Assembly: GCA_002411085.1 (NCBI GenBank)
Contig: DHQK01000255.1
Span: 1 to 38,403 of the forward strand
DNA length: 38,403 nt
DNA from: Marinilabilia sp. UBA5340
GTDB taxonomy: Bacteria; Bacteroidota; Bacteroidia; Bacteroidales; Marinilabiliaceae
Direction of reading: 5' to 3'
Part shown: in pieces, positions 7,693 to 16,259 of the stretch
How positions within the stretch are numbered: the stretch's first letter is position 1
Layout: each line of letters starts with the position of its first letter
Position numbers and translations under genes: made by a program
The notes under the pieces: generated by a model
Told to the model about the DNA's origin: nothing
What the model saw: only the letters and a program-made list of their open reading frames with translations
Database searches by the model: none

Positions 7693-8682
7693 TTAAGTTT
7701 TTATGGTTTTTCTTAAATCCTGATAAACCGGAATGGTTTCCAGTCCGTTTTTATCCATGAATCTGCGGGTGGATTCATAATCGCGGGTGAAGCCCAAAAC
7801 GAATCCTCCACCACCCGAACCACAAAGTTTTAAAAAATATTCCTGTGAGGCAATACCTTCATCCCAAATTGAATGAATCGAAGGAGGAACCATTTGTAAA
7901 AGATGTTCTTTTTGCAATTTCGATAATTCTTTCAGATTATCGTAGAATTCTGTTTTGTCATTGCTAATGAGATTGTTGATGCATGCATTGTTCAGGGGTG
8001 TGAGTTGTTGATCTGTGAAATTTCTGAAAGCATCATTCTGATCATAATTGTTCATGAAATGCTGTACCAATGGAGCCGTTTTTCCGGGTTTTCCGCTGTT
8101 GATCAGAAATATCGCATCTGATCGTTCTTTGTCGTAGCGTGGAAGTCCCACAGGTTCAATATGGTTTAGATCTTTGAGCAACAATGGATGTTTGAAATAA
8201 CAAATCAGCGGATCTATTCCTGAGCTGGTTCCGTGAAACCATGACTCCAGCTGGGACAGCTGCTCTTTAAGAGTTCTTATTTCTGAAGAAGACAAATTAT
8301 CCCGGTCAGCAAAACTATGCGTGACATACTTTTGGAAAAATGCAGCCACCAAAGCACCGCTACTGCCTAATCCATAGCCTTCAGGAATGGTTGATTCAAA
8401 ATAAAGTCCGTTGTCCAGATCTTCCTTCAGTTGTTCGGTGTTAAAATTGCTGAGTATGGTATTGTTGTTAACCAGAGATTGCAGATAGTACCAGAAGTCA
8501 TAAAGGTGCTGATTGCTGCGCTGGGCAAATGCTAAATCTGTATAACTGTCTTTATTTGGAAAGGCCAGCTGCCCGTTGAAATGAGCATAAGGGATAGTTA
8601 ACCCCATGGATCCCTTGATGATGGTGTATTCACCAAAGAGCATTATTTTCGAATAGAATATCTCGCCTGCTTCCTTCTGCAT
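7693..8682 (-). CDS. Mevalonate kinase (GHMP family)
   Basis: Phosphorylates mevalonate to mevalonate 5-phosphate with ATP; 329 residues. GHMP motif 1 is KIMLFGEYTIIKG. The glycine-rich ATP loop is PEGYGLGSSGA (100-110). The FHGTSSGID segment with catalytic Asp157 matches the HGxPSGxD signature of mevalonate kinases, and motif 3 is LCGSGGGGF near the C-terminus. The open frame extends upstream to 8787, but those 35 residues overlap the decarboxylase gene and are not kinase-like. I place the start at 8680-8682, 11 bp after the decarboxylase stop. It follows mvaD and precedes the tautomerase gene in the operon. Confidence 0.88.
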   Translation of the reverse strand: MQKEAGEIFYSKIMLFGEYTIIKGSMGLTIPYAHFNGQLAFPNKDSYTDLAFAQRSNQHLYDFWYYLQSLVNNNTILSNFNTEQLKEDLDNGLYFESTIPEGYGLGSSGALVAAFFQKYVTHSFADRDNLSSSEIRTLKEQLSQLESWFHGTSSGIDPLICYFKHPLLLKDLNHIEPVGLPRYDKERSDAIFLINSGKPGKTAPLVQHFMNNYDQNDAFRNFTDQQLTPLNNACINNLISNDKTEFYDNLKELSKLQKEHLLQMVPPSIHSIWDEGIASQEYFLKLCGSGGGGFVLGFTRDYESTRRFMDKNGLETIPVYQDLRKTIKT

Positions 8683-8693
8683 CGTCTCAATCT

Positions 8694-9734
8694 TTATGAA
8701 TTTATGATTTTCTGTGGTCCTTTGCCTATATAATCCGTGATAATACGCCTGTCTTCGCATAAAGGTTTTAGTGTTGTATCCTCCCATTGAGCAATTTCTT
8801 TCGAGAACTCATGTGGGTACAACAGGTGGATATTGGGGCCGGCATCCATGGTAAAGGAAACAGGAATGTCTTTTGTTTTGCGGAACTCCCTTATTTTTTC
8901 TATCAGTAAAAGAGAATTGGGTTGTAGCAGCGTGTACGAGGGTGTGCTGCTCATCATCAATGCATGAAGTGAGAGGGCTTCTGATTCTGCCAGCTCAATA
9001 AATCCATCAAGATCTCCTGTTTCAAGTATTTTTATGAGGCTGAGCGTGTTTTTATGTGCCTGTTTAATTCTCCCGGTGCGGTAGGGATGATAGTTCATCA
9101 ATGCATGACCTTCAGAACTGCTTACCGGTTTCTTATCACTTTTTACAATTAATATATCATCGTGGAATTCCTGGAAAACAGGGTCAACAGAAACCGGAAC
9201 CGGCACAGCGTAATGGTCGGAACTTTCAGGGATTTCGGTCAACCGGCCCCAAAGATTCCACCCCCCGTAAACCGAACGGGCAGCACTACCGGATCCCAGA
9301 CGGGCCAGGGAAGATACTTCCGAAATATCCAGTGAGTTTTTGGGAGTAATTTGTTGTTGTAAGTCTGCAAGGCAAAATGCCAGCGCACTCATGGCACTTG
9401 CCGATGAAGCAATCCCTGTACTGTGCGGAAAGGTATTGCTGCTTTCAATCTTCAGGAAGTGATTTTTAATCATGGGGAGACGCCCCATTGCCAACTCCAG
9501 AAATTTACTGATTTTACCGTGAAATCCGGGAACCTCTTTACCCTCAAGATGAAATGAGAATCCTCCGTCTTCTGAAGGAGTTGAGGTGATTTGTGTTCGG
9601 CTGACCGCTTCAGACAATGAAAAGCTGACAGATGGATTGACAGGTTCCTGAATATCTCTTTTTCCCCAGTATTTTACAATGGCAATGTTTGATGGCGCTT
9701 GCCATTTGCTTGTGAGTGGTCGGCTATATTGCAT
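8694..9734 (-). CDS. mvaD: Diphosphomevalonate decarboxylase
   Basis: Converts mevalonate 5-diphosphate to isopentenyl diphosphate with ATP; 346 residues, slightly longer than most bacterial forms. Signature segments: APSNIAIVKYWGKRD (13-27), NPSVSFSL, HSTGIASSASAMSALA (104-119, the phosphate-binding loop), GSGSAARSVYGG (147-158), and FTMDAGPNIHLLY with the expected catalytic Asp297. These distinguish it from the neighbouring GHMP kinases and from phosphomevalonate decarboxylases only by overall resemblance. The start overlaps the end of the GYDIA kinase gene by 11 bp, indicating translational coupling. Confidence 0.95.
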   Translation of the reverse strand: MQYSRPLTSKWQAPSNIAIVKYWGKRDIQEPVNPSVSFSLSEAVSRTQITSTPSEDGGFSFHLEGKEVPGFHGKISKFLELAMGRLPMIKNHFLKIESSNTFPHSTGIASSASAMSALAFCLADLQQQITPKNSLDISEVSSLARLGSGSAARSVYGGWNLWGRLTEIPESSDHYAVPVPVSVDPVFQEFHDDILIVKSDKKPVSSSEGHALMNYHPYRTGRIKQAHKNTLSLIKILETGDLDGFIELAESEALSLHALMMSSTPSYTLLQPNSLLLIEKIREFRKTKDIPVSFTMDAGPNIHLLYPHEFSKEIAQWEDTTLKPLCEDRRIITDYIGKGPQKIINS

Positions 9735-10671
9735 GATTAATGTCTAATTTTATTTCCTGAAGATTAAACAGAGTGTTGAGTCCTTTTGTTTGAAAATATT
9801 TTTTTGTTTCTTCAGTCGATGTTTCGGATAGGGCCAGGATGAAGTCACCTCCCCAGGCTCCCAGTGATTTAATCTGGCCCGGGAAATCAGGAAACAACCT
9901 TGATTGAACGGGATCCATTCCGGTAAAATCTCCTATCAGGGATTCATGTTCAACTATCAAATTTCTGAAATTGGTTTCCGAATGCTCTGTTGACATTTGC
10001 TCAGAGATTTCTGAGATACGTTGAATCAGTGATGGTGTAATCTTGTTTGTTTTTGTATGCTTTCGGATGGCTTCAGCGGAACTTTGTTTCCGGTTGAGGT
10101 AGACTACCCACAGTTTATCCCTGAATGGGGGAGCGAAAACTGTATCTTCCGTTTTGGGTTGTTTATTAGTGATCGAATAGAAAATGGGAGAATGATTTGT
10201 GGCGCATGCAATATCGTATCCCGAACCTCCGAAAGTTTTATTCAGAAGGGTGTATGGATCAATATTCAGCCAGCGTGAAATATTACTAATAAGGGTAGAA
10301 CTGCTTCCCCAGCCCCATTCAGGAGCAAACTCCAGGTGGGTATTTATTTTTAAACCGGAAAAGCCAACAGGATTATTGGTGAGCTTCCCCGCTTCAAAGA
10401 GGATTACTTTTAGTTTTTCGGCTTTTCCTTTGTCGTTGGTATCTAATAATTCCAATTGAGGGGTATACCGGGCTTCAAACCAGTCTCCTTTAGGATGAGT
10501 TGCCTTCCATGTGAAATCAACTCCTGAATGTTGATTGATTTCCAGGCTCTGCCCGTATTTTAAAGGTACTGCCAGTGCTTTGGCACCGTAAAGCACCAGA
10601 TATTCACCCGAGAGCAGTAGTTTCCCGTGGGCATGAAATATTAAAGGATTCCGGTTTTTTTCTTGTTGCAT
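9724..10671 (-). CDS. GYDIA-family GHMP kinase, candidate phosphomevalonate kinase
   Basis: GHMP-superfamily protein of 315 residues. Motif 1 is GKLLLSGEYLVLYGAKALAVP (from residue 16). The ATP loop is PEWGWGSSSTL (117-127). FGGSGYDIAC (147-156) gives the family its name, and motif 3 is degenerate (SLGAWGGDFIL). The family has no assigned substrate that I know. It lies between HMG-CoA reductase (1-bp gap) and the decarboxylase (11-bp overlap), and no other gene here could phosphorylate mevalonate 5-phosphate. Phosphomevalonate kinase is therefore the likely role. The alternative is a different GHMP activity, with the true phosphomevalonate kinase elsewhere. Confidence 0.85.
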   Translation of the reverse strand: MQQEKNRNPLIFHAHGKLLLSGEYLVLYGAKALAVPLKYGQSLEINQHSGVDFTWKATHPKGDWFEARYTPQLELLDTNDKGKAEKLKVILFEAGKLTNNPVGFSGLKINTHLEFAPEWGWGSSSTLISNISRWLNIDPYTLLNKTFGGSGYDIACATNHSPIFYSITNKQPKTEDTVFAPPFRDKLWVVYLNRKQSSAEAIRKHTKTNKITPSLIQRISEISEQMSTEHSETNFRNLIVEHESLIGDFTGMDPVQSRLFPDFPGQIKSLGAWGGDFILALSETSTEETKKYFQTKGLNTLFNLQEIKLDINHAI

Positions 10672-10672
10672 A

Positions 10673-11971
10673 CTATCTTTTCAAAAACTCTTTCACCTTC
10701 AATGCCGAAACTGTTTCATTTTTAAAATGCTCCATTGCTGCTTTCTGCTCTTCTTCAGTTGCATTGAGCGACTTAAGCAAATTGGACAAATGAAGTTTCA
10801 TGTGTCCTTTTTGAATACCGGTGGTAACCAGTGATGCTACTGCAGAGAAATTATTGGCCAATCCTGCAGCAGCTGCTATACCCATTAATTCACTTGCAGT
10901 GGGATTGCCAAGCATCTCAAGTGCCAGTGCCGCCATGGGGTGGAGCCGTGTCAGACCGCCGACAGTGCCCAGTGCCAGCGGTAAGGTTAGTTTCATTCTG
11001 AATCTGGCATTATCAGTGATTTCACAAGATGAGAGTGAACGGTACTTGCCGTCTTTTGCCGCCCATGCATGGCCTGCTGCTTCAGCAGCTCTGAAATCAT
11101 TTCCGGTGGCTATCACTACGGCGTCGGTGCCATTGAAGATACCCTTGTTGTGAGTCACTGCACGGGAGGTATCTGACAGAGCAATGTCGATGGCCTGTTT
11201 GAATTTTTGTGCAAACTCAGCGGGCTTCAGTCCTGCACTGTATTCAGAAAGAGCTTCAATAGGACATTCCACCGAAGTGGTCACCAGACATTCAGTGGTA
11301 TAATTTGACAGAATGGCCATTATGATTTCTGTGTCACCATATTGTTTGAAATCTTTGTTGGTATTGAAAAATTCTTTCAACGGTTCTTTCATCTCTTCCA
11401 GGCAGGAATTTATGAAGTTGGCGCCCATGCTGTCAGCTGTTTCAAAACCTATTTGAAGTTGAAATATTCCATATTCTCCTTCAAGGGGGATAATTTCAAT
11501 GGTTCGGATGCCACCACCCCGCTTTTCCATATTGGCCGTGAGAGGAGCGACTGCTTTGCGAAGCATCTCTTCCAATCCTTGCGGCAGTTTTTCGAAAAAG
11601 CTTTTGAGCCCATCCCATTTAAACCAAATATGTCCTTTTTTTAGCGTGTTGTGAATGGTAGTTTTAAATCCTCCGTTTTTTGCCCAGAAAGACGCAGCTC
11701 TGCTGGCAGCTGCCACTACAGAACTCTCCTCAACGACCATGGGAACCACGTACATTTTATCGTCTATAAGGAAGTTGGGGGCTACACCAAATGGTAAATA
11801 GAAATTGGAGAGTGTATTTTCCGAAAAGTCATCAAAAAGTTCCTGTTGCTCAGGATGCCGGAAAGTTTCCAGTATTTCGGAGAAATTTTCCGGTAATTGA
11901 AAATGCTTTTTTAAAATTTCCGTTTTTTCCTCTCGTGAGAGTTTGGAGAATCCTTTGATGATTTGAGACAT
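10673..11971 (-). CDS. mvaA: Hydroxymethylglutaryl-CoA reductase, class II
   Basis: Reduces HMG-CoA to mevalonate, or the reverse in catabolic hosts; 432 residues, typical of soluble class II enzymes. Seen: ENTLSNFYLPFGVAPNF, the catalytic Glu pair 81/82 in VPMVVEESSVVAAAS, DSMGAN (180-185, cofactor site), Lys276 in THNKGIFNG, Asp292 in ATGNDFRA, GTVGGLTRLHPMA, and His390 in QKGHMKLH. Spacing of Lys, Asp and His matches the Pseudomonas mevalonii enzyme with a constant offset of nine. Class II is often labelled degradative, but the mevalonate kinase, decarboxylase and isomerase genes in the operon argue for biosynthesis. It is preceded by fni (28-bp gap). Confidence 0.96.
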   Translation of the reverse strand: MSQIIKGFSKLSREEKTEILKKHFQLPENFSEILETFRHPEQQELFDDFSENTLSNFYLPFGVAPNFLIDDKMYVVPMVVEESSVVAAASRAASFWAKNGGFKTTIHNTLKKGHIWFKWDGLKSFFEKLPQGLEEMLRKAVAPLTANMEKRGGGIRTIEIIPLEGEYGIFQLQIGFETADSMGANFINSCLEEMKEPLKEFFNTNKDFKQYGDTEIIMAILSNYTTECLVTTSVECPIEALSEYSAGLKPAEFAQKFKQAIDIALSDTSRAVTHNKGIFNGTDAVVIATGNDFRAAEAAGHAWAAKDGKYRSLSSCEITDNARFRMKLTLPLALGTVGGLTRLHPMAALALEMLGNPTASELMGIAAAAGLANNFSAVASLVTTGIQKGHMKLHLSNLLKSLNATEEEQKAAMEHFKNETVSALKVKEFLKR

Positions 11972-11999
11972 GTATGTTATTTTCTTATGAATCAGTATT

Positions 12000-12992
12000 T
12001 CAGTAAATTGGTCTTAAATAATTTTGTGCAATTCCGAGTGCCTTCTTCAGTTGATTTACAAAAGCCTGAAGGGTGGCATAGTCGTCCATTGCATGTTTTA
12101 GAAAAGCGGATCCCATGCCAAAGACAGCTTTGAGTTTGCTTTGTTGAATGAGGTAATATCCATCAGGTACGTTCGTGATTCCTCCGCTAATGATCAATTG
12201 CTGACAGTTGGTTGAGCTTTTTTTTACAATTTCGTTGACAAATGTGGTCATTTCAGCTGCTGTATGTCCAATTCTTCCGAATGCATCAAAGTGGGACGAC
12301 TTACCTCCGGCAACTCTTGATAGTTCAAGTTTTGAAAAGTTAGTTCCTCCCAATGCACCAAATTCTATGGCCTCTAATGGCAGAGCAAGCAATCTTTCCA
12401 TACTCGCAGGGCCCATCCCTTGTCCCACTTCTTTAACAATAATGCGTAAATTGGTTTTGGAACTAAAGGCTTCAACCGTGTCAATGGGGGGAACTTTCAG
12501 CACATCACCTTCCGGCTGAAATGCTTCCTGAAGAGGATTTATGTGAATAATTAACCCGTCGGCCTTCAGTTTATCCACTAATGATTCCGCTTTTTCTTCC
12601 GTACCCGTTGCAATGAGTTTCTCGACTTGGGCAATTCCCAAATTTGCATATAACGGTGCTGAATCTCCCATATATTGACGTACGTCAAAATCCGGGAAAT
12701 GGGTGTTGTCATCCAACAATGATCGGCAGGAACCCAGTCCCATTCCCATGCCAAACTCTCCGCAGGCAGTCGCCAGATTACGGTTAATAGTGCCGGCTCG
12801 TTGGGTGCCTCCGGTCATGCTGCTTACCCAAATGGGCAATGTCATAGATTTTCCGGCAAACTTAAAATCCTTAAATATACCGTCGTGGTGAGCTGACAGC
12901 ATCGGTTCATAATGAAACCGTCTGTCAGCCTCTGTCGATTCAGTTCTGGAGGAAAAAGCCAGATCTATATGGTCTTTTTTTCTATCTGTCAT
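12000..12992 (-). CDS. fni: Type 2 isopentenyl-diphosphate delta-isomerase
   Basis: FMN- and NADPH-dependent isomerase interconverting IPP and DMAPP; 330 residues. Seen: the N-terminal RKKDHIDLAF, WVSSMTGGT (FMN phosphate region), GMGLGSCR, YANLGI, HINPLQEAFQPEGD (150-163) with the conserved His, Asn and catalytic-region Gln155, and KEVGQGMG. The fold is a TIM barrel unrelated to type 1 isomerase. It completes the mevalonate route to both C5 units. The upstream gap to the acyl-CoA dehydrogenase gene is 51 bp and holds a perfect hairpin plus an ACTCAAAAC-type run. Confidence 0.94.
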   Translation of the reverse strand: MTDRKKDHIDLAFSSRTESTEADRRFHYEPMLSAHHDGIFKDFKFAGKSMTLPIWVSSMTGGTQRAGTINRNLATACGEFGMGMGLGSCRSLLDDNTHFPDFDVRQYMGDSAPLYANLGIAQVEKLIATGTEEKAESLVDKLKADGLIIHINPLQEAFQPEGDVLKVPPIDTVEAFSSKTNLRIIVKEVGQGMGPASMERLLALPLEAIEFGALGGTNFSKLELSRVAGGKSSHFDAFGRIGHTAAEMTTFVNEIVKKSSTNCQQLIISGGITNVPDGYYLIQQSKLKAVFGMGSAFLKHAMDDYATLQAFVNQLKKALGIAQNYLRPIY

Positions 12993-13043
12993 TTGTCGAG
13001 TTGTTGAGTTTTGGGTTTCGCGTTCAGAGTATTAACTCTGAAC
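12993..13043 (-). other. Hairpin and low-complexity run inside the leucine/mevalonate operon
   Basis: Positions 13023-13042 form a perfect 8-bp stem (TTCAGAGT / ACTCTGAA) with a 4-base ATTA loop. On the transcribed strand it is followed by an AAACCCAAAACTCAA run rather than a T tract. It marks the border between the acyl-CoA/leucine genes and the isoprenoid genes, so it could act in RNA processing or partial attenuation; that is inference. Confidence 0.55.
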
Positions 13044-14189
13044 TCACTTAATTCCCAAATGCCGGGCAATTACAAATCTTAATATTTCAGATGTTCCTTC
13101 GCCAATCTGCAAAATCCGTTGATCACGATAGAAGCGTTCGATGGGGTTGTTTTTGAATAATCCTGCACCACCAAAAATCTGAATGGCTTCATCTGCAATT
13201 TCACGGGCGATTTCCGAGCTGTATAGCTTGGCAATGGCCGCTTCACGAGCAAAAGGTTTTCCCTGATCTTTCAGCATACAACCTTTATAGAGTGTGTTGC
13301 GTGCCAGTTCCAGTTTCATGTCCATATCTGCCAGTTTGAAACTGATGCTTTGAAATTTGGAGATGGGCTGACCAAATTGCTCTCTTTTTTGAGCATAATC
13401 AAGCGCCAGCTCAAACGCACCCTGAGCAAGTCCCACGCCCATTGCTGCTATAGATAATCGTCCGGCATCCAGTGTTTTGAGCATGTAGCGGGCACCTTGT
13501 CCTTCTTTGCCCAGTGTATTGGAAACCGGTACACGGCAGTTGTCAAGTTTAATGCGTCCGGTATCAGATGCACGCCACATCATTTTACCGGTCATTCTCT
13601 CTGAAGAAAAACCTTGTGTGTCTTTTTCCACCAAAATGCTTGTCAACTTTTCCTTGCCGTTTTCATCCGTGGTCATTACTTGCAATGTGGCACCCAGTGT
13701 TAACTCATTGGCTGAGTTTGTGATGTAACGTTTGCTCCCGTTGATGACCCATTGGTTATCTTCTTTTACACCGCGGGTTTTGGTTCCTCTGGCATCCGAT
13801 CCGGCTGTTTCTTCTGTCAGACCAAAGGCCCAGAGATGGTCCCCAGTGGTAAGTTTTGGTAGATATTTTTCTTTTTGTTCCTGCGTGCCATATTCAAAGA
13901 TGGGTGTGATGCCAAGGCTGTTGTGCGCTGCAACGGTCCCGGCCTGAGAGGCATCAACCCGCGATAATTCTTCTATGGCGATGATGTAGGAGAGGGTGTC
14001 AAGCCCCTGACCACCAAACTCCTTAGGGAGAGTGATGCCGAACAAGCCTGCCTGTCCCATTTTTCTTGTTATCTCCGGAGAGAATTTCTCTTCCTTGTCC
14101 AATTCTTCTGCTTCAGGTTTGATGATTGCTTCGGCAAATTCACGAACCTTTTGGCGATAAGCCTCGTGTGAATCATTTGTAAATATCAT
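13044..14189 (-). CDS. Acyl-CoA dehydrogenase, candidate isovaleryl-CoA step
   Basis: FAD-dependent alpha,beta-dehydrogenase of 381 residues. Seen: FGLTEETAGSD (FAD/substrate region), YITNSANE, KREQFGQPISKFQ, QIFGGAGLFK, and the C-terminal QIGEGTSEILRFVIARHLG. The catalytic Glu is at the canonical short-chain position (Glu364 in GEGTSE). Isovaleryl-CoA dehydrogenases instead carry Ala/Gly there and a Glu in helix G; here helix G reads LDAGRL with Gly243. On residues alone it is a short- or branched-chain enzyme rather than a classical isovaleryl-CoA dehydrogenase. Its place behind the methylcrotonyl-CoA carboxylase genes is the reason to suggest isovaleryl-CoA as substrate. Confidence 0.9.
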   Translation of the reverse strand: MIFTNDSHEAYRQKVREFAEAIIKPEAEELDKEEKFSPEITRKMGQAGLFGITLPKEFGGQGLDTLSYIIAIEELSRVDASQAGTVAAHNSLGITPIFEYGTQEQKEKYLPKLTTGDHLWAFGLTEETAGSDARGTKTRGVKEDNQWVINGSKRYITNSANELTLGATLQVMTTDENGKEKLTSILVEKDTQGFSSERMTGKMMWRASDTGRIKLDNCRVPVSNTLGKEGQGARYMLKTLDAGRLSIAAMGVGLAQGAFELALDYAQKREQFGQPISKFQSISFKLADMDMKLELARNTLYKGCMLKDQGKPFAREAAIAKLYSSEIAREIADEAIQIFGGAGLFKNNPIERFYRDQRILQIGEGTSEILRFVIARHLGIK

Positions 14190-14245
14190 TGAGTATCGTT
14201 TTTTTGATGTTAATAATATGAGTTTCTAATTATCAGTAATATACT

Positions 14246-16258
14246 TCAGGTCTGGGTAGTTGTTTCCTTTTGATAAGCTTTTACCCGCACAAGTAATTGT
14301 CCGGCTTTCACCTGATCACCGGTATTTACCAGTATTTCTTCAACAATGCCATCAACTGAGGAACTCAGTGTGTTTTCCATTTTCATGGCCTCAAGGACTA
14401 ACACGGGAGTTCCCTTTTGAATATCTGATTGTTGTTTGGCCAGAATGGCAGTGATTCTTCCGGGGATAGGCGCTACAATATCTTTTCCCGAGTTACCTGA
14501 ATCTCTTTTGGTTTTGTGATGTTCTGTAAGATAAAACCCAGGGATTAGGCGATAAGTATATCCGCCTGTTCCCAGTAGTAGCTGGTGATTGGATAATACA
14601 TGCCACGAAAGGATGTGCTTTTGATGATGGAACTTAAAGACCACTTGATTCTCCGAGAAAAGGATTTCTTGGATGACTCCCATGTCCTCTCCGTTCAGTT
14701 GCCATTTGATCTGGTTATCCCATTGATGCAGAATATCTATGCTAAAACGTTTTTCATTCATTGTTACGGCGAAACTCCTGTTCCATCGATTATGTCCTAA
14801 TGATGAAAAAACATTTTTTGCATTTGTTTTTCGATAGTGTGTAAGCCAGATGAGATAAGCAGCCATTAGCAGCTGCGTTTTATCTGTTCCATTGGGATGG
14901 ATGGCCCGATGAAGTGTTTTCTGATGAATACTTGTGAAACGGGTAGTGGTTTCACCTGCCATAAAAGCATCTGACTTAATTATTTGACGCAGGTACGGAA
15001 GGTTGGACGTGACCCCCAGAATAGTGCTTTGCTCGAGTGCTGCTGTCATTTTTTTTATGGCTGATTCACGAGAATGCCCCCATGCAGTGATTTTTGATAG
15101 CATAGGATCGAAATGAGGTTGTATTTCTGTTGGGCAGTCAAAGAATGTATCCGTCCGGGCGATTCTTTTTTGAGGCCATTTTACGTAATTGATATCTCCT
15201 GGTTCAGGACTGAAATCGTTAAGGGCATTTTCTGCATACACACGTGCCTCTATGGCATGACCGTTGGGCGTTAGCTTTTCCTGACTGAAGGAGAGGGGCA
15301 GTCCCATGGCAACTCTGATTTGTTCTTCCACCAGATCGATACCTGTGATAGCTTCTGTAACCGGATGTTCTACCTGCAGACGGGTATTCATTTCCAAAAA
15401 ATAATGCCTGCCCTGATTGTCCACCAGAAATTCAATGGTACCCGCATTGAAGTAGTTGATCTCCCGACAAAGTTTTAGTGCATCATTGGTGAGTTTGTTT
15501 CGCAGTTCATCATTGACAAAAGGAGATGGTGCCTCTTCAATGATTTTTTGGTATCTGCGCTGAATGGAACATTCCCGCTCAAACAGGTGAGCCAGATGGC
15601 CTTGTTGATCACCAAAAACCTGAACTTCTATATGCCTGGGGTTTTCCAGATATTCTTCTACGAAGATGGTAGAGTTTCCAAAATAACTGAGCGCTTCCCG
15701 GGCAGCAATGCTGATGAGATTTTTGAGTTCGTCACTGTTGTGGGCAATTTTCATTCCTTTTCCACCTCCTCCCGCTGCTGCTTTTATGAGCAAAGGGAAA
15801 TTCAGCGATTGATGTTCTCTCATGATTTCATCTACTGATCCGGATATGGATTTGGTAAGTTGCAATCCGGCGCTATTGGCGATTTTTCGGGCTTCTAATT
15901 TATCACCCATCAATGCCACTGATTGGGAAGAGGGACCAATCCATATCAGACCTGCTTTTTCAACTTTTTCTGCAAAGGCGGCATTTTCTGAAAGGAATCC
16001 ATAGCCTGGGTGAATTGCATCTGCATGGTGCTGAACCGCAATTTCTATTAATGAATCCGCATTGAGGTAGGTATCTGCCAAGTTCGAACTGCTTAAGAAA
16101 TGTACTTCATCTGCATCTCTTGCTGGAAGGGATTCTTTTTCCTCGAGGGTAACCGGTAAAACTGTTTCAATTCCCATTTTATGAGCGGTGGTTATTATCC
16201 GGTGGGCGATTTCTCCTCGATTGGCTATCAGTATTTTATGAATGCTTTGTTTGTTCAT
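14246..16258 (-). CDS. Methylcrotonyl-CoA carboxylase, biotin-carboxylase/BCCP (alpha) subunit
   Basis: Carboxylates its own biotin with ATP and bicarbonate, then passes CO2 to the beta subunit; 670 residues. Domains: biotin carboxylase N-domain (KILIANRGEIAHRI, from residue 9), ATP-grasp with KAAAGGGGKGMK, central FLEMNTRLQVEHPVTE, a linker/BT domain, and a C-terminal biotinyl domain with VLEAMKMEN (biotin on Lys626). The frame is open to 16342, but those 28 residues overlap the hydratase gene. I choose ATG 16256-16258, one base after the hydratase stop (TGA-A-ATG), followed at once by the conserved biotin-carboxylase start. The partner beta subunit is the MCC-type enzyme two genes upstream. 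Confidence 0.93.
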   Translation of the reverse strand: MNKQSIHKILIANRGEIAHRIITTAHKMGIETVLPVTLEEKESLPARDADEVHFLSSSNLADTYLNADSLIEIAVQHHADAIHPGYGFLSENAAFAEKVEKAGLIWIGPSSQSVALMGDKLEARKIANSAGLQLTKSISGSVDEIMREHQSLNFPLLIKAAAGGGGKGMKIAHNSDELKNLISIAAREALSYFGNSTIFVEEYLENPRHIEVQVFGDQQGHLAHLFERECSIQRRYQKIIEEAPSPFVNDELRNKLTNDALKLCREINYFNAGTIEFLVDNQGRHYFLEMNTRLQVEHPVTEAITGIDLVEEQIRVAMGLPLSFSQEKLTPNGHAIEARVYAENALNDFSPEPGDINYVKWPQKRIARTDTFFDCPTEIQPHFDPMLSKITAWGHSRESAIKKMTAALEQSTILGVTSNLPYLRQIIKSDAFMAGETTTRFTSIHQKTLHRAIHPNGTDKTQLLMAAYLIWLTHYRKTNAKNVFSSLGHNRWNRSFAVTMNEKRFSIDILHQWDNQIKWQLNGEDMGVIQEILFSENQVVFKFHHQKHILSWHVLSNHQLLLGTGGYTYRLIPGFYLTEHHKTKRDSGNSGKDIVAPIPGRITAILAKQQSDIQKGTPVLVLEAMKMENTLSSSVDGIVEEILVNTGDQVKAGQLLVRVKAYQKETTTQT

Positions 16259-16259
16259 T

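Noticed and set aside
8683..8787. Extended start of mevalonate kinase at 8787
   Set aside because: The extra 35 residues lie inside the decarboxylase gene in another frame and show no kinase-like sequence; the GHMP domain starts right after the ATG at 8682.
10673..11971. HMG-CoA reductase as a mevalonate-degrading enzyme
   Set aside because: Class II enzymes are often labelled degradative, but mevalonate kinase, the decarboxylase and IPP isomerase lie in the same operon, so synthesis is the better reading.
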